Source: Nostoc sp. S13
Lineage (GTDB): Bacteria > Cyanobacteriota > Cyanobacteriia > Cyanobacteriales > Nostocaceae
Reading direction: 5' to 3'
Length of the DNA: 59,363 nt
Assembly (NCBI RefSeq): GCF_029379315.1
Contig: NZ_JAQYWQ010000030.1
Coordinates: forward strand, 1-59,363
Of the stretch, positions 37,929-46,869 are shown in pieces. The notes beneath the pieces were generated by a model. That model did no database searches, was not told the DNA's origin, and saw nothing but the letters and a program-made list of their open reading frames with translations. Position 1 is the first letter of the stretch; the number at the start of each line of letters is the position of its first letter. Made by a program: the position numbers and the translations under genes.

Positions 37929-38603
37929 ATGACAGCACATATCCTGTTGGTGGAAGATGAAGTCAAACTGGCGCGATTTGTTGAATTAGAACTTAGTAGC
38001 GAAGGATACCAAGTAAGTGTCGCCCATGATGGCATCGCTGGTCTAACCCTGGCGCGAGACTCATCCCCAGATTTAGCGATTTTGGATTGGATGCTACCAG
38101 GACTGACAGGCTTGGAAATTTGTCGCCGTTTGCGAGCAACAGGCAATACAGTACCAGTAATTTTGTTGACAGCAAAAGATGAAGTCAGCGATCGCGTGGC
38201 AGGATTAGATGCAGGAGCGGATGATTATGTGGTTAAACCCTTCAGCATTGAAGAGCTACTAGCTAGAATTCGTGCCCATCTCCGCCGCACCCAAGAAACA
38301 GATGAGGATTTGTTGCAATTTGAAGATTTAAGCTTAAATCGCCGCACCCGTGAAGTATTTCGGGAGAAACGAAGCATTGAGTTAACGGCAAAAGAGTTTG
38401 ACTTATTAGAATATCTTCTTTCACATCCCCGTCAGGTATTTACTAGAGACCAAATTCTAGAGAAAGTTTGGGGTTATGACTTCATGGGTGATTCTAATAT
38501 TATTGAGGTTTATATTCGTTATCTGCGACTCAAGTTGGAAGAAAATCATGAAAAGCGTTTGATTCATACAGTCCGTGGTGTAGGTTATGCACTGCGGGAG
38601 TAA
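37929..38603 (+). CDS. OmpR/PhoB-type response regulator
   Basis: The 224-residue regulator has a receiver domain with acidic pocket VEDE, phospho-acceptor D53 in LAILDWMLPGL and lysine in YVVKPFSIEE, and a winged-helix DNA-binding domain ending HTVRGVGYALRE. It is paired with the HAMP kinase just upstream (26-base gap, GGAGC site before the ATG). Regulators of this size and sequence type occur widely in cyanobacteria, including nutrient-response proteins; I cannot choose a named orthologue. Its stop codon lies three bases from the stop of the convergent ptxD gene. Confidence 0.93.
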   Translation: MTAHILLVEDEVKLARFVELELSSEGYQVSVAHDGIAGLTLARDSSPDLAILDWMLPGLTGLEICRRLRATGNTVPVILLTAKDEVSDRVAGLDAGADDYVVKPFSIEELLARIRAHLRRTQETDEDLLQFEDLSLNRRTREVFREKRSIELTAKEFDLLEYLLSHPRQVFTRDQILEKVWGYDFMGDSNIIEVYIRYLRLKLEENHEKRLIHTVRGVGYALRE

Positions 38604-38606
38604 TCA

Positions 38607-39617
38607 TCAGAAGTCCTGTTGAAGACAGATTGGACAATTAATTGCTCCTTGAGGAGAATTACCTTGTAAGGCTTGTAAAATATTTTGAGATGCCTCTATA
38701 GCAATGTCACGTCGTAAATCATCTACCGCAGATCCTAAATGAGGAGTAAAAAAGGTTTGGTCTTGTTTCTCTAACAGAGATCGAGGAATTTCCGACGGCC
38801 GATCGCCACGGGCCCAATCTTCTAGTTCAAAGACATCAGCTGCATAACCTGCTAAATGTCCAGAGGCTAAAGCATGACTGACCGCTTGTTCATCAACTAC
38901 TGAGCCGCGACACGGATTGATTAAGAAACTTCCTGGTTTCATATGTGCTAAAGATGTCTCATTTATCAGATGAAACGTTTGCGGTTGCAGAGGAACCATT
39001 AGTACGACAAAATCACTAGTTGCCAATAGCGTATCTAGAGAAACCTGTGACAAACACCAAGCTGCTGCTTTTTCCTTGGCTAAAGGCATCGCATCGGTGT
39101 AAATCAGGTTCATTTCAAAACTGGAAAGCCGTTGAGCGAGGGCTTGCCCCAGACTGCCCATACCAACAATTCCCAGTGTGCGGTTTGCTAATCCCATACC
39201 GTATAGATGCGGTCGCCAACCTGCAAATGTGCCTTGACGAATCAAGCGATCGCCTGGTAACATCTGGCGGGCTAACCCGATGATCAGTCCAATCGTCAAC
39301 TCAGCCGTTGGCACAGCTAATAAGCTAGGGACGATCGTGAACCAAACACCTTGACGGGTGCAGACATCAACATCAAAATTATCGTAACCCTTCAATGCTG
39401 CGGCAATAATCTTCAATTTTGGACAAGCTTTCAGAAACGCCTCATCGATTTGATCTGGCATAAAAACCATCAAAGCTTCAGCGTTCTGTGCCAACTTGAG
39501 AATTTCTTCACGCGGTAAAGTGTCTCTGGTTGGATTTGCAACTACTTCACAATACTCACTTAAGTTTGTAATAATTTCCGGGTGAACCCAGTGTGTAATT
39601 ACAACTTTGGGTTTCAT
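38607..39617 (-). CDS. ptxD: Phosphite dehydrogenase
   Basis: The 336-residue D-2-hydroxyacid-dehydrogenase-fold protein matches phosphite dehydrogenase in a position-specific way: opening [14 protein letters not shown]76 in ALKGYDNFD, Rossmann [10 protein letters not shown]237 in [11 protein letters not shown]266 in [14 protein letters not shown] and H293 in FTPHLGSA. As I recall them, the catalytic residues of the Pseudomonas stutzeri enzyme are K76, R237, E266 and H292. The NAD-selecting pair is D175-A176 here where that enzyme has E-A, consistent with NAD preference. It would oxidise phosphite to phosphate, allowing growth on reduced phosphorus. The usual ptxABC transporter genes are not beside it. 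Glycerate or phosphoglycerate dehydrogenase is less likely. Confidence 0.88.
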   Translation of the reverse strand: MKPKVVITHWVHPEIITNLSEYCEVVANPTRDTLPREEILKLAQNAEALMVFMPDQIDEAFLKACPKLKIIAAALKGYDNFDVDVCTRQGVWFTIVPSLLAVPTAELTIGLIIGLARQMLPGDRLIRQGTFAGWRPHLYGMGLANRTLGIVGMGSLGQALAQRLSSFEMNLIYTDAMPLAKEKAAAWCLSQVSLDTLLATSDFVVLMVPLQPQTFHLINETSLAHMKPGSFLINPCRGSVVDEQAVSHALASGHLAGYAADVFELEDWARGDRPSEIPRSLLEKQDQTFFTPHLGSAVDDLRRDIAIEASQNILQALQGNSPQGAINCPICLQQDF

Positions 39618-39796
39618 CAGCAGCCTCCTAAACTAAATGTTTCCTGAGATAATTACTAAAACTATCAACCAGAATGACCATTTTTTGTAAGCTTGAGAAC
39701 AGGGAGTGATCGCGATCGCTAATTAATTTGGCTGCTGGGATGAATGCCAAAGCGTCTCAACCGAAATTATTTAGAGTCAAAGTTTTCCGTAGAAAA

Positions 39797-39826
39797 GGCT
39801 CAAGCATTTCTACCTGAGCCTTTTTT
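39797..39826 (+). terminator. Rho-independent terminator with no obvious plus-strand gene
   Basis: GGCTCA and TGAGCC form a stem with a 12-nt loop, followed on the plus strand by six Ts. The nearest upstream plus-strand gene ends more than 1.1 kb away and the intervening gene (ptxD) is antisense, so it may end a small RNA that starts divergently from ptxD. On the minus strand a run of four Ts follows the hairpin, so it may instead serve the RNA-binding protein gene. Confidence 0.55.
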
Positions 39827-39830
39827 AGAT

Positions 39831-40049
39831 TCAATTAAGTTACTTTGGTTTATCAAACAGAATAAAGGTGCCAGTCGCCAGAATTCACTTGGGTATTTTG
39901 TGCGACTGGTGGATGAATAAACGGCGTTTTTGCACCCCCACCAAATTTTCTTGTTTTGTGGTCAACAAGAAAGTGGCGGGTCTGAATCCCCCACTGATTG
40001 CATTCTGACTCCTGAATTCTGACTTCTGAATTCTTCTTCAATTAGCTTA
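39831..40049. repeat. Dispersed-repeat region downstream of the RRM gene
   Basis: The sequence includes modules I recognise from Nostoc intergenic DNA: CCCCACCAAATTTTCTTG, then TTGTGGTCAACAAGAAAG and TGGCGGGTCTGAATCCCC, followed by GAATTCTGACTTC repeats. An open frame across it is a product of the repeat. Confidence 0.55.
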
Positions 40050-40364
40050 CTAGCGGTTACGGTTGTAGCCACCGCCACCACCGCCACGATTACCACCACC
40101 GAAGGAGGAACCACCTCTGTCTTCTCTGGGCTTGGCTTTATTTACTTTCAAGTCACGACCAAGCCATTCAGCACCATCAAGGGCTTCAATGGCTTTTGTT
40201 TCTTCATCTTCTGAACTCATTTCCACGAAAGCAAAGCCGCGTAAACGACCTGTTTCACGGTCAGTAGGCAGCTGAACACGTTTTACAGCACCATATTCTG
40301 CAAAAACAGCACTCAGCGCATCTTGTGTAACTTCATAGGAGAGGTTACCTACGTAAATTGACAT
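40050..40364 (-). CDS. Glycine-rich RRM RNA-binding protein (Rbp family)
   Basis: The 104-residue protein has one RRM with RNP-2 IYVGNLSY (3-10) and RNP-1 RGFAFVEM (41-48 region), then a Gly/Arg-rich tail ending GGGGGGYNRNR. Cyanobacterial Rbp proteins with this layout are cold-inducible RNA chaperones; paralogues without the Gly tail are not cold-regulated. The presence of the tail therefore suggests cold induction through the long 5' leader (about 40365-40500), though no motif was verified. Monocistronic. Confidence 0.95.
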   Translation of the reverse strand: MSIYVGNLSYEVTQDALSAVFAEYGAVKRVQLPTDRETGRLRGFAFVEMSSEDEETKAIEALDGAEWLGRDLKVNKAKPREDRGGSSFGGGNRGGGGGGYNRNR

Positions 40365-40628
40365 TAAATGTCTCCAAAATCATAAGTTTGTAGAGATTTA
40401 GATTTCGGAGAGAAGTCTGTAATACCAAAAGGGAAAAGCCTGTCAATACTAAAAACAAACACTGTCGCCGAATTAATTCTCATTTCACTTCCCATGATGG
40501 CATAACAACTAACTTTCTAGGGAAAAGTTTGAAAAACTGTTATAAAAAGTTATGTTGCCAATTGATAGCTAAGTGCTGGCTAGTCCCAAAACGGGTGAAG
40601 CTATAGGGAACCGCACCCACGAGATAAA

Positions 40629-41168
40629 CTAATCCACTCTCTTTTCTAAATATTGACCAATCATCAACTGCTCACTAGCACGGGAAATAATGGTTTGTCT
40701 GGTGCGGTATTTGCTGCCAATTAGCTTTAACTCTTCCTCAAACACTGAACCATTGTATTCAGTTCGCAAAAACAGTGTTTTAGGGTTGGAGAAATAATAC
40801 TGGGCGGTGACTGGTTTGGATATGGCAAAACCGCGATCGCGATACAATATGTTTCCCATAGCCCCAAATAATGTTGAACCTTGTGACTCTTTCCTTGCCT
40901 TCAACACGTCTGTACTTTCCCATGTAACTGCGGCACCACAGATCAAACTACCTGTATCAGGCAAATCGTGCATTTGAGCTAGCTTTTGCAATTGATCACA
41001 GCCCTGCTCTAGAAAATTGATCGTAACTATACTCTCCATCTCCTTGGTTTCTTCCTCTGGGAGGGTGTAGTAGCGTCGTTGCGATTGCCACTTCCCCATT
41101 GATTCCTGGAAAAATTCGGAAATCTGGGATTCGTCAGCAGTTTGTGCAATTTTTAGCAATGATGTCAC
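40629..41168 (-). CDS. CpcS/CpeS-family phycobiliprotein lyase
   Basis: The 179-residue protein is a lipocalin-fold bilin lyase: SEFFQESMGKWQSQRRYYTL at the N-terminus (the WxSxR motif), a central ICGAAVTWEST strand, YRDRGFAISKPVTAQYYF and the C-terminal KYRTRQTIISRASEQLMIGQ. CpcS/CpeS-type lyases attach phycocyanobilin or phycoerythrobilin to the conserved Cys-82/84 of phycobiliprotein subunits. Which subfamily (S, U or V) cannot be fixed here. No phycobilisome genes are adjacent. The gene identifies the host as phycobilisome-bearing. Confidence 0.85.
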   Translation of the reverse strand: MTSLLKIAQTADESQISEFFQESMGKWQSQRRYYTLPEEETKEMESIVTINFLEQGCDQLQKLAQMHDLPDTGSLICGAAVTWESTDVLKARKESQGSTLFGAMGNILYRDRGFAISKPVTAQYYFSNPKTLFLRTEYNGSVFEEELKLIGSKYRTRQTIISRASEQLMIGQYLEKRVD

Positions 41169-41852
41169 TCGTAACTTCCCTCACCTAAGGTCATCTGGTG
41201 GCTGTAATACATATCGCCCTTTTCTTTGCTGTTTATGCGATGTCTACGACGAGCTACGCCTACGCTTGATCGAAATCTTACAGCGTTAAAAAAAAGCAAT
41301 ATATGTTTACTATTCTTAATATATTAGATCAAGCGTAAAAATTGCTCTGACTTTTCACGGGATCTGGAAAACCTCTCTCTAAATCTCTCTCCTACAAGGA
41401 GAGAGACTTTGAGTTTTCACCCTTAAAGTGTCGGGGAAGGGGGTTAGGTCTTTCGTGGGCTTTTCCAGATAACCTGAATTGTGAGAAAAATTGCGAGGCA
41501 TTTGGCTATGTAAGCCTAAGCATAGTTAATTGATACTGCCCATTTGAGAATTAGGGGCGTAAAAGTCTTATATCTTCAGGAAACGCAAGTCTTCTACTAG
41601 CGGCAGATTGCAAGAAATTTAAAAATATTTATACTAAGTAAAGAATTGCATCGTCAGCTAAAATGCTGGCTACTTGATGTGATGAGTTAAAGTGGTGAGA
41701 ATTTTTCGTGATAAAAAGTAGTTTTTGATACAAAATTCTGCAAGAAGATAGATAATTGACTCTCGCCGCTTTTCATTAGTCATATGTCTCAAAATTACTT
41801 GGTAATGCACGGCTGTTTAACCCCAAAAGCTCCCCAAATAGGAGAAAAATAA
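41169..41852. other. 684-base intergenic region with a family-2 element
   Basis: Divergent spacer between the bilin lyase and efflux adaptor genes. It contains a GC-rich dispersed module (CTACGACGAGCTACGCCTAC, at about 41249), a family-2 element (41346-41485) and AT-rich DNA with the promoter of the efflux genes. No gene was recognised. Confidence 0.7.
41337..41494. mobile_element. Family-2 MITE-like element, copy 2, with 9-bp duplication
   Basis: The element (41346-41485) has ends CTGACTTTTCACGGGATCTGG (given as CTGACTTTTCACGGG plus ATCTGG) and CTCACAATTCAGGTT plus ATCTGG, matching at 15 of 21 positions by my hand alignment. It is flanked by the 9-bp direct repeat AAAAATTGC (41337-41345 and 41486-41494). 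The interior is nearly the same as copy 1. Confidence 0.82.
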
Positions 41853-43503
41853 ATGATTTTGGACAGAAATAAGCCGCAAAAGCAGGCGAAAATCTCACCT
41901 TTCGCAACCGCTAACCAGGTAATTAATACCCAGTTAGATTCAGTTGTGAAGACTGATATGGCTGTCGCAGATGTAAAAAGTAGTTTTGACATAAAGGTGT
42001 CTTCCCCTATTGCATCCATATTATTGATTCCCTGCTTGCTAGGGATAGGACTGCTAATAGCGAATTGTGGATCGCTGCCCAAGGAATCGGCTGATGCAGA
42101 ATCTCAGAGTCCTGGTAGTGGGCAACGTGGTGGTGCAACGGCTGTAGATGTGGCGATCGCTCGAACTGACTTGCTGCAAAAACAACCAGAATATATAGGT
42201 AATACAATACCCTTTCGGATTGTATCAGTGCGATCGCAGGTAGAAGCGCGGTTGTTAGCTTTGAACTTAGATGTCGGCGATCGAGTAAAACTTGGGCAAA
42301 ACGTTGGGCAGTTAGATGATGCCATACTTTCGACCCAATTAAAGCAAGCCCAAGCAGAACTAGCAGCCCTGAAATCAGAAGTAGCGAGGGCAACCAATCA
42401 GGTAAGCAATGCCCGTGCAGACGTAGAACGGGCGCGGCTAGAAGTGGTACAAGCTCAGGCAGACTCAGAACGCCAACAGAAACTCTTCAAAGCTGGAGCG
42501 ATCGCTGAACAAACTGCCCAGCAATCACGTACCCAGGCAAAAACGGCCGCCCAGGTATTGCGGGCAGCTCAAGAGCAAGTGCGTACAGAACAGCAAGCCG
42601 TCGCTGCCGCCCAAGGTAGAGTACTTGCTGGGCAGGCATTGGTTGCTCAAACCAAAGAGCGCAGCTCTTACGCTCGGCTGATATCCCCCATCACTGGCGT
42701 AGTCACAGAAAAGGTGACAGAACCCGGCAATCTTCTCCAACCAGGTAACGAAGTCTTAAAAATTGGTGACTTTAACCGTGTGAAAGTCGTGGTACAAGTT
42801 TCCGAGTTAGAACTGGCACAAATTCAGGTTGGGCAGTCTGTACAAGTCCGCTTAGATGCCTTCCCCAAGGAAAGATTAATTGGTAGAGTTACGCGCATTT
42901 CCCCAGCTGCCGATGCCACATCTCGCTTGATACCTATAGAGGTAGTGATTCCCAACAATCAAGCCAAGATTGGTAGTGGACTGCTGGCGCGAGTCAATTT
43001 TGAAACCCAGACAACACAGCGCGTAGTAGTGCCGCAAACAGCTATCCAAAAACAAGCAGGGAGTAATAACTCCAAGGGTAGAGGGGAGACGCAAACAAAT
43101 AGACTTATCCACAAATAAACCTCAAAATAGCTGAAACCCTTACATAGCTGGCTTTTTAGCTTATATAAAACAGGAACCTCTAAAACCCTCTCCAGAGCTA
43201 GGTTTCAGCCAAATAAAGTTCTCATTTCCGGATAAGTCTAATGTACGGCAGAATTCCCCATCTAACACATCTGGTATGACAGAGGCAAAGTCACAAGACC
43301 GAAGTGGGACAATATTTGTCGTCAAAGACACAGAAGGCAAAACGAAGGTAACAACACGAGCCGTAATGTTAGGAAAAAAGGCTGATGGTAGAGTGGAAAT
43401 TTTATCTGGTTTGCAAGCGGGAGAGCGCTATGTTGTTCGTAGTGGTAAGGCGCTAAAAGAAGGTGACACTGTAAGTCTTTCAATTCTTTCAGAAAAGCAA
43501 TAG
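41853..43503 (+). pseudogene. RND efflux adaptor (membrane fusion protein), split by an insertion
   Basis: The gene encodes a HlyD/AcrA-type adaptor: an N-terminal hydrophobic segment ending LLIANCGS (a lipoprotein-like cysteine), a lipoyl half-motif, a long coiled-coil hairpin (about 165-265), SPITGVVTEKVTEPGNLL and a beta-barrel. The first frame stops at 43116-43118 after entering a family-4 element; the membrane-proximal C-terminus resumes in another frame at 43276-43503 (SGTIFVVKDTEGKTKVTTRAV). Removing 139 bases, leaving one TA, joins both parts into one 503-residue frame. A shortened adaptor of 421 residues may still be made. The RND pump gene follows 48 bases later. Confidence 0.9.
43100..43240. 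mobile_element. Family-4 MITE-like element with TA duplication
   Basis: Terminal inverted repeats TAGACTTATCC-acAAATAA and TAGACTTATCC-ggAAATGA lie at 43100 and, on the other strand, at 43240. Each end begins with TA, as expected for IS630/Tc1-mariner-type insertion at TA. A second inverted pair (GCTGAAACCC at about 43130 and GGTTTCAGC at about 43201) lies inside. No coding capacity. It is inserted in the adaptor gene. Confidence 0.88.
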
Positions 43504-43551
43504 TGAGCAATAAAAAAAATACTCAGTAGTCACCACTTATCACTTAGTATC

Positions 43552-46500
43552 ATGCAACAGGCAAATAATAATGGTAATGGCGGATTTAGTCTCAGCGCGA
43601 TCGCTATTCGCCAACACATTGGTACACTCATGCTCACCGTGGCAGTAATTGTCATTGGGATATTTTTTCTTACAACGATCCAAGTCGATCTCCTACCGTC
43701 AATTACCTATCCACGAGTTAGTGTGCGGCTAGAAGCCCCTGGTATTTCACCGGAAGTAGCAGTAGATGAAATCACCAGACCCTTAGAAGAAACTTTATCG
43801 GCAACCGAGAATGTAGTGCAAGTTTTTTCCCGTACCCGTGAGGGACAGGTGAATCTGGATTTATACTTCCAACCAGGGGGCGATATTGACCAAGCCCTAA
43901 ACGATGCGACTGCTGCTTTTAACCGAGGTCGAGGACAACTGCCAGATACGATACAGGAGCCGCGCTTATTTAAAGTCGATCCTTCCCAATTGCCGGTTTA
44001 TGAATTGGCGCTGACATCTGCCTCGTTGCCGGGTAAAGATTTACGCGTATTTGCTGATGAAGAGTTAACGCGTGAACTCAGTGTAGTGCCAGGAGTCGCT
44101 TCAGTTGATGTATCTGGTGGTGCTGAGGAAGAAGTACGAGTGCTTGTTGACTTAAACCGATTGCAAGCTTTGGGTGTGGGCTTAAATGATGTCTTAGATG
44201 AATTAACAGCCCGTAACCAAGATACTTCTGGTGGCCGGATTCTGGGGCAAAATTCCGAGCCATTGACTCGGACTATAGGACGCTTCCAAAATGCCAGGGA
44301 AATTGAAAATATTTCCTTGGAAGTTTCCTCTTCTTCCCGTGCTACCACCAATACCACTACTACAACTACTACCCCTGCACCTTCCCGCCGCGTTTATTTG
44401 CGAGACTTTGCAGAGGTAATTGACGATACAGAAGACCAGCGAGTATTTGTTTATCTCAACCGTCAGCCTGCGGTGAAATTTTCAATTCAAAAGCAGCCTG
44501 AGGCCAATACAATCACCGTTGTAGACGCTGTGAAGCGGCGAATTGAACAATTACGACAATCGGGTTTAATTCCAGCAGACATGAATTTGAGTCCCACCAC
44601 AGATGAATCTGTCTTCATCCGCAATTCTTTAAATGATGTCATCTTTTCGGGAATTTCTGGGGCATTGTTAGCAGCAGCAGCAGTGTTATTGTTTTTGGGA
44701 TCATTTAGGCAAACATTTATTATCAGTTTGACGATTCCGTTGTGTACTCTGGCAGCGATCGCTCTAATGAAAATATTTGGCTTGACTTTGAATGTTTTTA
44801 GTTTAGCAGGGTTGACATTAGGAGTCGGTCAAGCAATTGATACATCGGTTGTGATTCTAGAAAACATTTCCGAAAAAGCAGGGATGACTCCCAATCAGAG
44901 AGAGAGAAAAGGGAATGGGGAATGGGGAATGGGGAGTGGGGAAAAATCCTCCACTACTCCCTACTCCCCAATCCCTACTCCCCAATCTCTAATCGAGACT
45001 GCGATCGCAGCTTCCCAAGAAGTAGAATCTGCTTTAGTTGCTGCTACAGGTGCCAACTTAGTTTCTGTAGTGCCATTTCTCTTAATTGGCGGCTTTATTG
45101 CACTGCTATTTAATGAACTGATTCTAACAATTAGCTTCGCAGTCGCAGCCTCCCTTGTCGTTGCGATCACAATCGTGCCGATGCTATCTTCTCGACTTTT
45201 GGGAATTCGCTGGTCTAGTCGGATCAGTGAATTTTGGCTGCTTAGACAATTTAATCACCGATTTGAAGATGCTACGCGGGGATACGGTAGTTTCTTAACC
45301 AGAGTTTTACGCTATCGGCTCCTCGTAGTTACTGCTGCTTTGCTAATTTTAGGCGGTAGCAGCTTCTTTATGTTTGGTCAAATTCCCCAAGAAATTTTAC
45401 CCCGCATCAGTACTGGTCAAGCTAACTTGAGAGCGCAATTTCCGCCTGGTACACCTTTAGCAACTTCTGAAAAAGTTATGCAAATTGTCGATGACATTTT
45501 GCTCAAACAACCAGAAACCCAGTCTGCTTTCACAACTGTGGGTGGTTCTTTATTTGGCAGCAATACCACAGAAAATCCTTTACGTGCCACTAGCACTATC
45601 AGTCTAAAACCAGGCATAGATGTCGAAGCTTTCGTCAAAAAAGTAACTCAGGAATTTAACAAACTCAATTTAGCAGGAATTCTGCTGCGCCTCAATCCTG
45701 GTCAGGTGCGGGGTTTAATCTTGAGTAATTCCCCAGTCCAAGGGTCAGACGTTGATGTGATTCTACAAGGTGAGAATGAAGAAAATTTAACGCAAGCAGG
45801 TGCACAAGTGCTGCAAGCATTGCAGGAAAGGGCAAAATTAGCGACATTCCGACCAGATGCCGATCCCCGGCAACCGGAAATCCAAATTCGCCCTGACTGG
45901 GAACGGGTTTCGGCTTTAGGGTTGAGCGCCGGGCAAATTGGTGCAACAGTTCAGACAGCAATTGAAGGTTCAGTTCCGACGCAAATTCAACGCGGTAATC
46001 GTTTAGTTGATGTGCGGGTGCAGCTAAATAAACAAGCGATTCAGCGTCCTTCTCAGCTAGAGCAATTACCGCTATTTACAGAAAACAATCAACTAATCCG
46101 CCTTTCAGATGTTGCGAACATTGAAGAAGGTCAAGCGCCTGGTGAAGTGCAACGGATTAATCAGCGCCAAGCTTTTATTGTCGCAGGAAATCTCACCCAG
46201 GGAGCTAGTCTTGGTGAAGCGATCGCAGAAGTCAACAAGGTACTCCAGGATGTAGACTTACCTGATGGGGTTTCAATTGTCCCTAGTTCTGCCCAAGAAA
46301 CTAATCAGCAACTTCAAGATGCTTTAAAAACTTTGGGGGCGTTGGCAACATTTTTAATTTTTGTAGTCATGGCGGTGCAATACAATTCGCTGATTGACCC
46401 ATTAGTAATTATGTTCACCGTACCACTGGCGTTAGCTGGGGGAATTTTTGGACTTTACATTACCAAAACTGCAATTGGCGCAACTGTAATTGTTGGTGTC

Positions 46501-46869
46501 GTCCTGCTGGTGGGAATTGTGGTGAACGCGGGGATTCTCATGGTAGAACTAGCGAACCAAATTCGGGAAGAAGAAGGTTGTACTCGCCAAATTGCGATCA
46601 TGAAAGCTGCTCCTCAACGCTTGCGCCCAATTATCATGACTACAGTTACCACTATCTTGGGATTGTTTCCTTTGGCATTGGGTATTGGCGAAGGTTCGGA
46701 GTTTTTGCAGCCTTTAGGAATTGTAGTTTTCTTTGGGATGGCGATCGCAACAATGCTGACACTATTTATCATCCCCTGTTTTTATATTCTGCTGCACGAT
46801 TTGCTAGGTGGAAATTGGGCGAAGCCAGTGTTAAGCCGGTTGCGTGGATTTACGAAAAAATTCATTTGA
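43552..46869 (+). CDS. RND-family efflux pump (HAE1/AcrB-like)
   Basis: The 1105-residue protein is a full-length RND permease: TM1 then a large periplasmic loop (PSITYPRVSVRLEAPGISPE), the TM2-TM6 block, a second loop, and TM8-TM12 with FVVMAVQYNSLIDPLVIMF and GILMVELANQIREEEG. The TM4 proton-relay region reads GVGQAIDTSVVILENI. Two oddities: a poly-Thr run near residue 265-276, and a 7-bp repeat array read in frame near residues 452-480 (cytoplasmic loop after TM4). It pumps lipophilic compounds or metals with the split adaptor gene upstream. Confidence 0.95.
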   Translation: MQQANNNGNGGFSLSAIAIRQHIGTLMLTVAVIVIGIFFLTTIQVDLLPSITYPRVSVRLEAPGISPEVAVDEITRPLEETLSATENVVQVFSRTREGQVNLDLYFQPGGDIDQALNDATAAFNRGRGQLPDTIQEPRLFKVDPSQLPVYELALTSASLPGKDLRVFADEELTRELSVVPGVASVDVSGGAEEEVRVLVDLNRLQALGVGLNDVLDELTARNQDTSGGRILGQNSEPLTRTIGRFQNAREIENISLEVSSSSRATTNTTTTTTTPAPSRRVYLRDFAEVIDDTEDQRVFVYLNRQPAVKFSIQKQPEANTITVVDAVKRRIEQLRQSGLIPADMNLSPTTDESVFIRNSLNDVIFSGISGALLAAAAVLLFLGSFRQTFIISLTIPLCTLAAIALMKIFGLTLNVFSLAGLTLGVGQAIDTSVVILENISEKAGMTPNQRERKGNGEWGMGSGEKSSTTPYSPIPTPQSLIETAIAASQEVESALVAATGANLVSVVPFLLIGGFIALLFNELILTISFAVAASLVVAITIVPMLSSRLLGIRWSSRISEFWLLRQFNHRFEDATRGYGSFLTRVLRYRLLVVTAALLILGGSSFFMFGQIPQEILPRISTGQANLRAQFPPGTPLATSEKVMQIVDDILLKQPETQSAFTTVGGSLFGSNTTENPLRATSTISLKPGIDVEAFVKKVTQEFNKLNLAGILLRLNPGQVRGLILSNSPVQGSDVDVILQGENEENLTQAGAQVLQALQERAKLATFRPDADPRQPEIQIRPDWERVSALGLSAGQIGATVQTAIEGSVPTQIQRGNRLVDVRVQLNKQAIQRPSQLEQLPLFTENNQLIRLSDVANIEEGQAPGEVQRINQRQAFIVAGNLTQGASLGEAIAEVNKVLQDVDLPDGVSIVPSSAQETNQQLQDALKTLGALATFLIFVVMAVQYNSLIDPLVIMFTVPLALAGGIFGLYITKTAIGATVIVGVVLLVGIVVNAGILMVELANQIREEEGCTRQIAIMKAAPQRLRPIIMTTVTTILGLFPLALGIGEGSEFLQPLGIVVFFGMAIATMLTLFIIPCFYILLHDLLGGNWAKPVLSRLRGFTKKFI
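44905..44990. repeat. In-frame STRR inside the RND pump gene
   Basis: GGGGAAT-type heptamers (44911-44942) are followed by complementary CCCCAAT/CCCTACT heptamers (44955-44987), read in frame as GNGEWGMGSGEK and TPYSPIPTPQS. The two halves could pair into a hairpin in mRNA. The segment falls in a short cytoplasmic loop, where extra residues are tolerated. Confidence 0.9.

Noticed and set aside
38607..39617. Plain D-3-phosphoglycerate dehydrogenase (serA)
   Set aside because: Lacks the regulatory ACT domain and carries PtxD-specific residues and blocks.
39853..40041. 62-aa ORF starting MKKNSEVRIQESECNQWGIQ
   Set aside because: Repeat-derived sequence downstream of the RRM gene; I recognise it as a common intergenic repeat of Nostoc-type genomes.
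41795..42082. Minus-strand ORF antisense to the adaptor start
   Set aside because: Shadow of the adaptor gene with no independent support.
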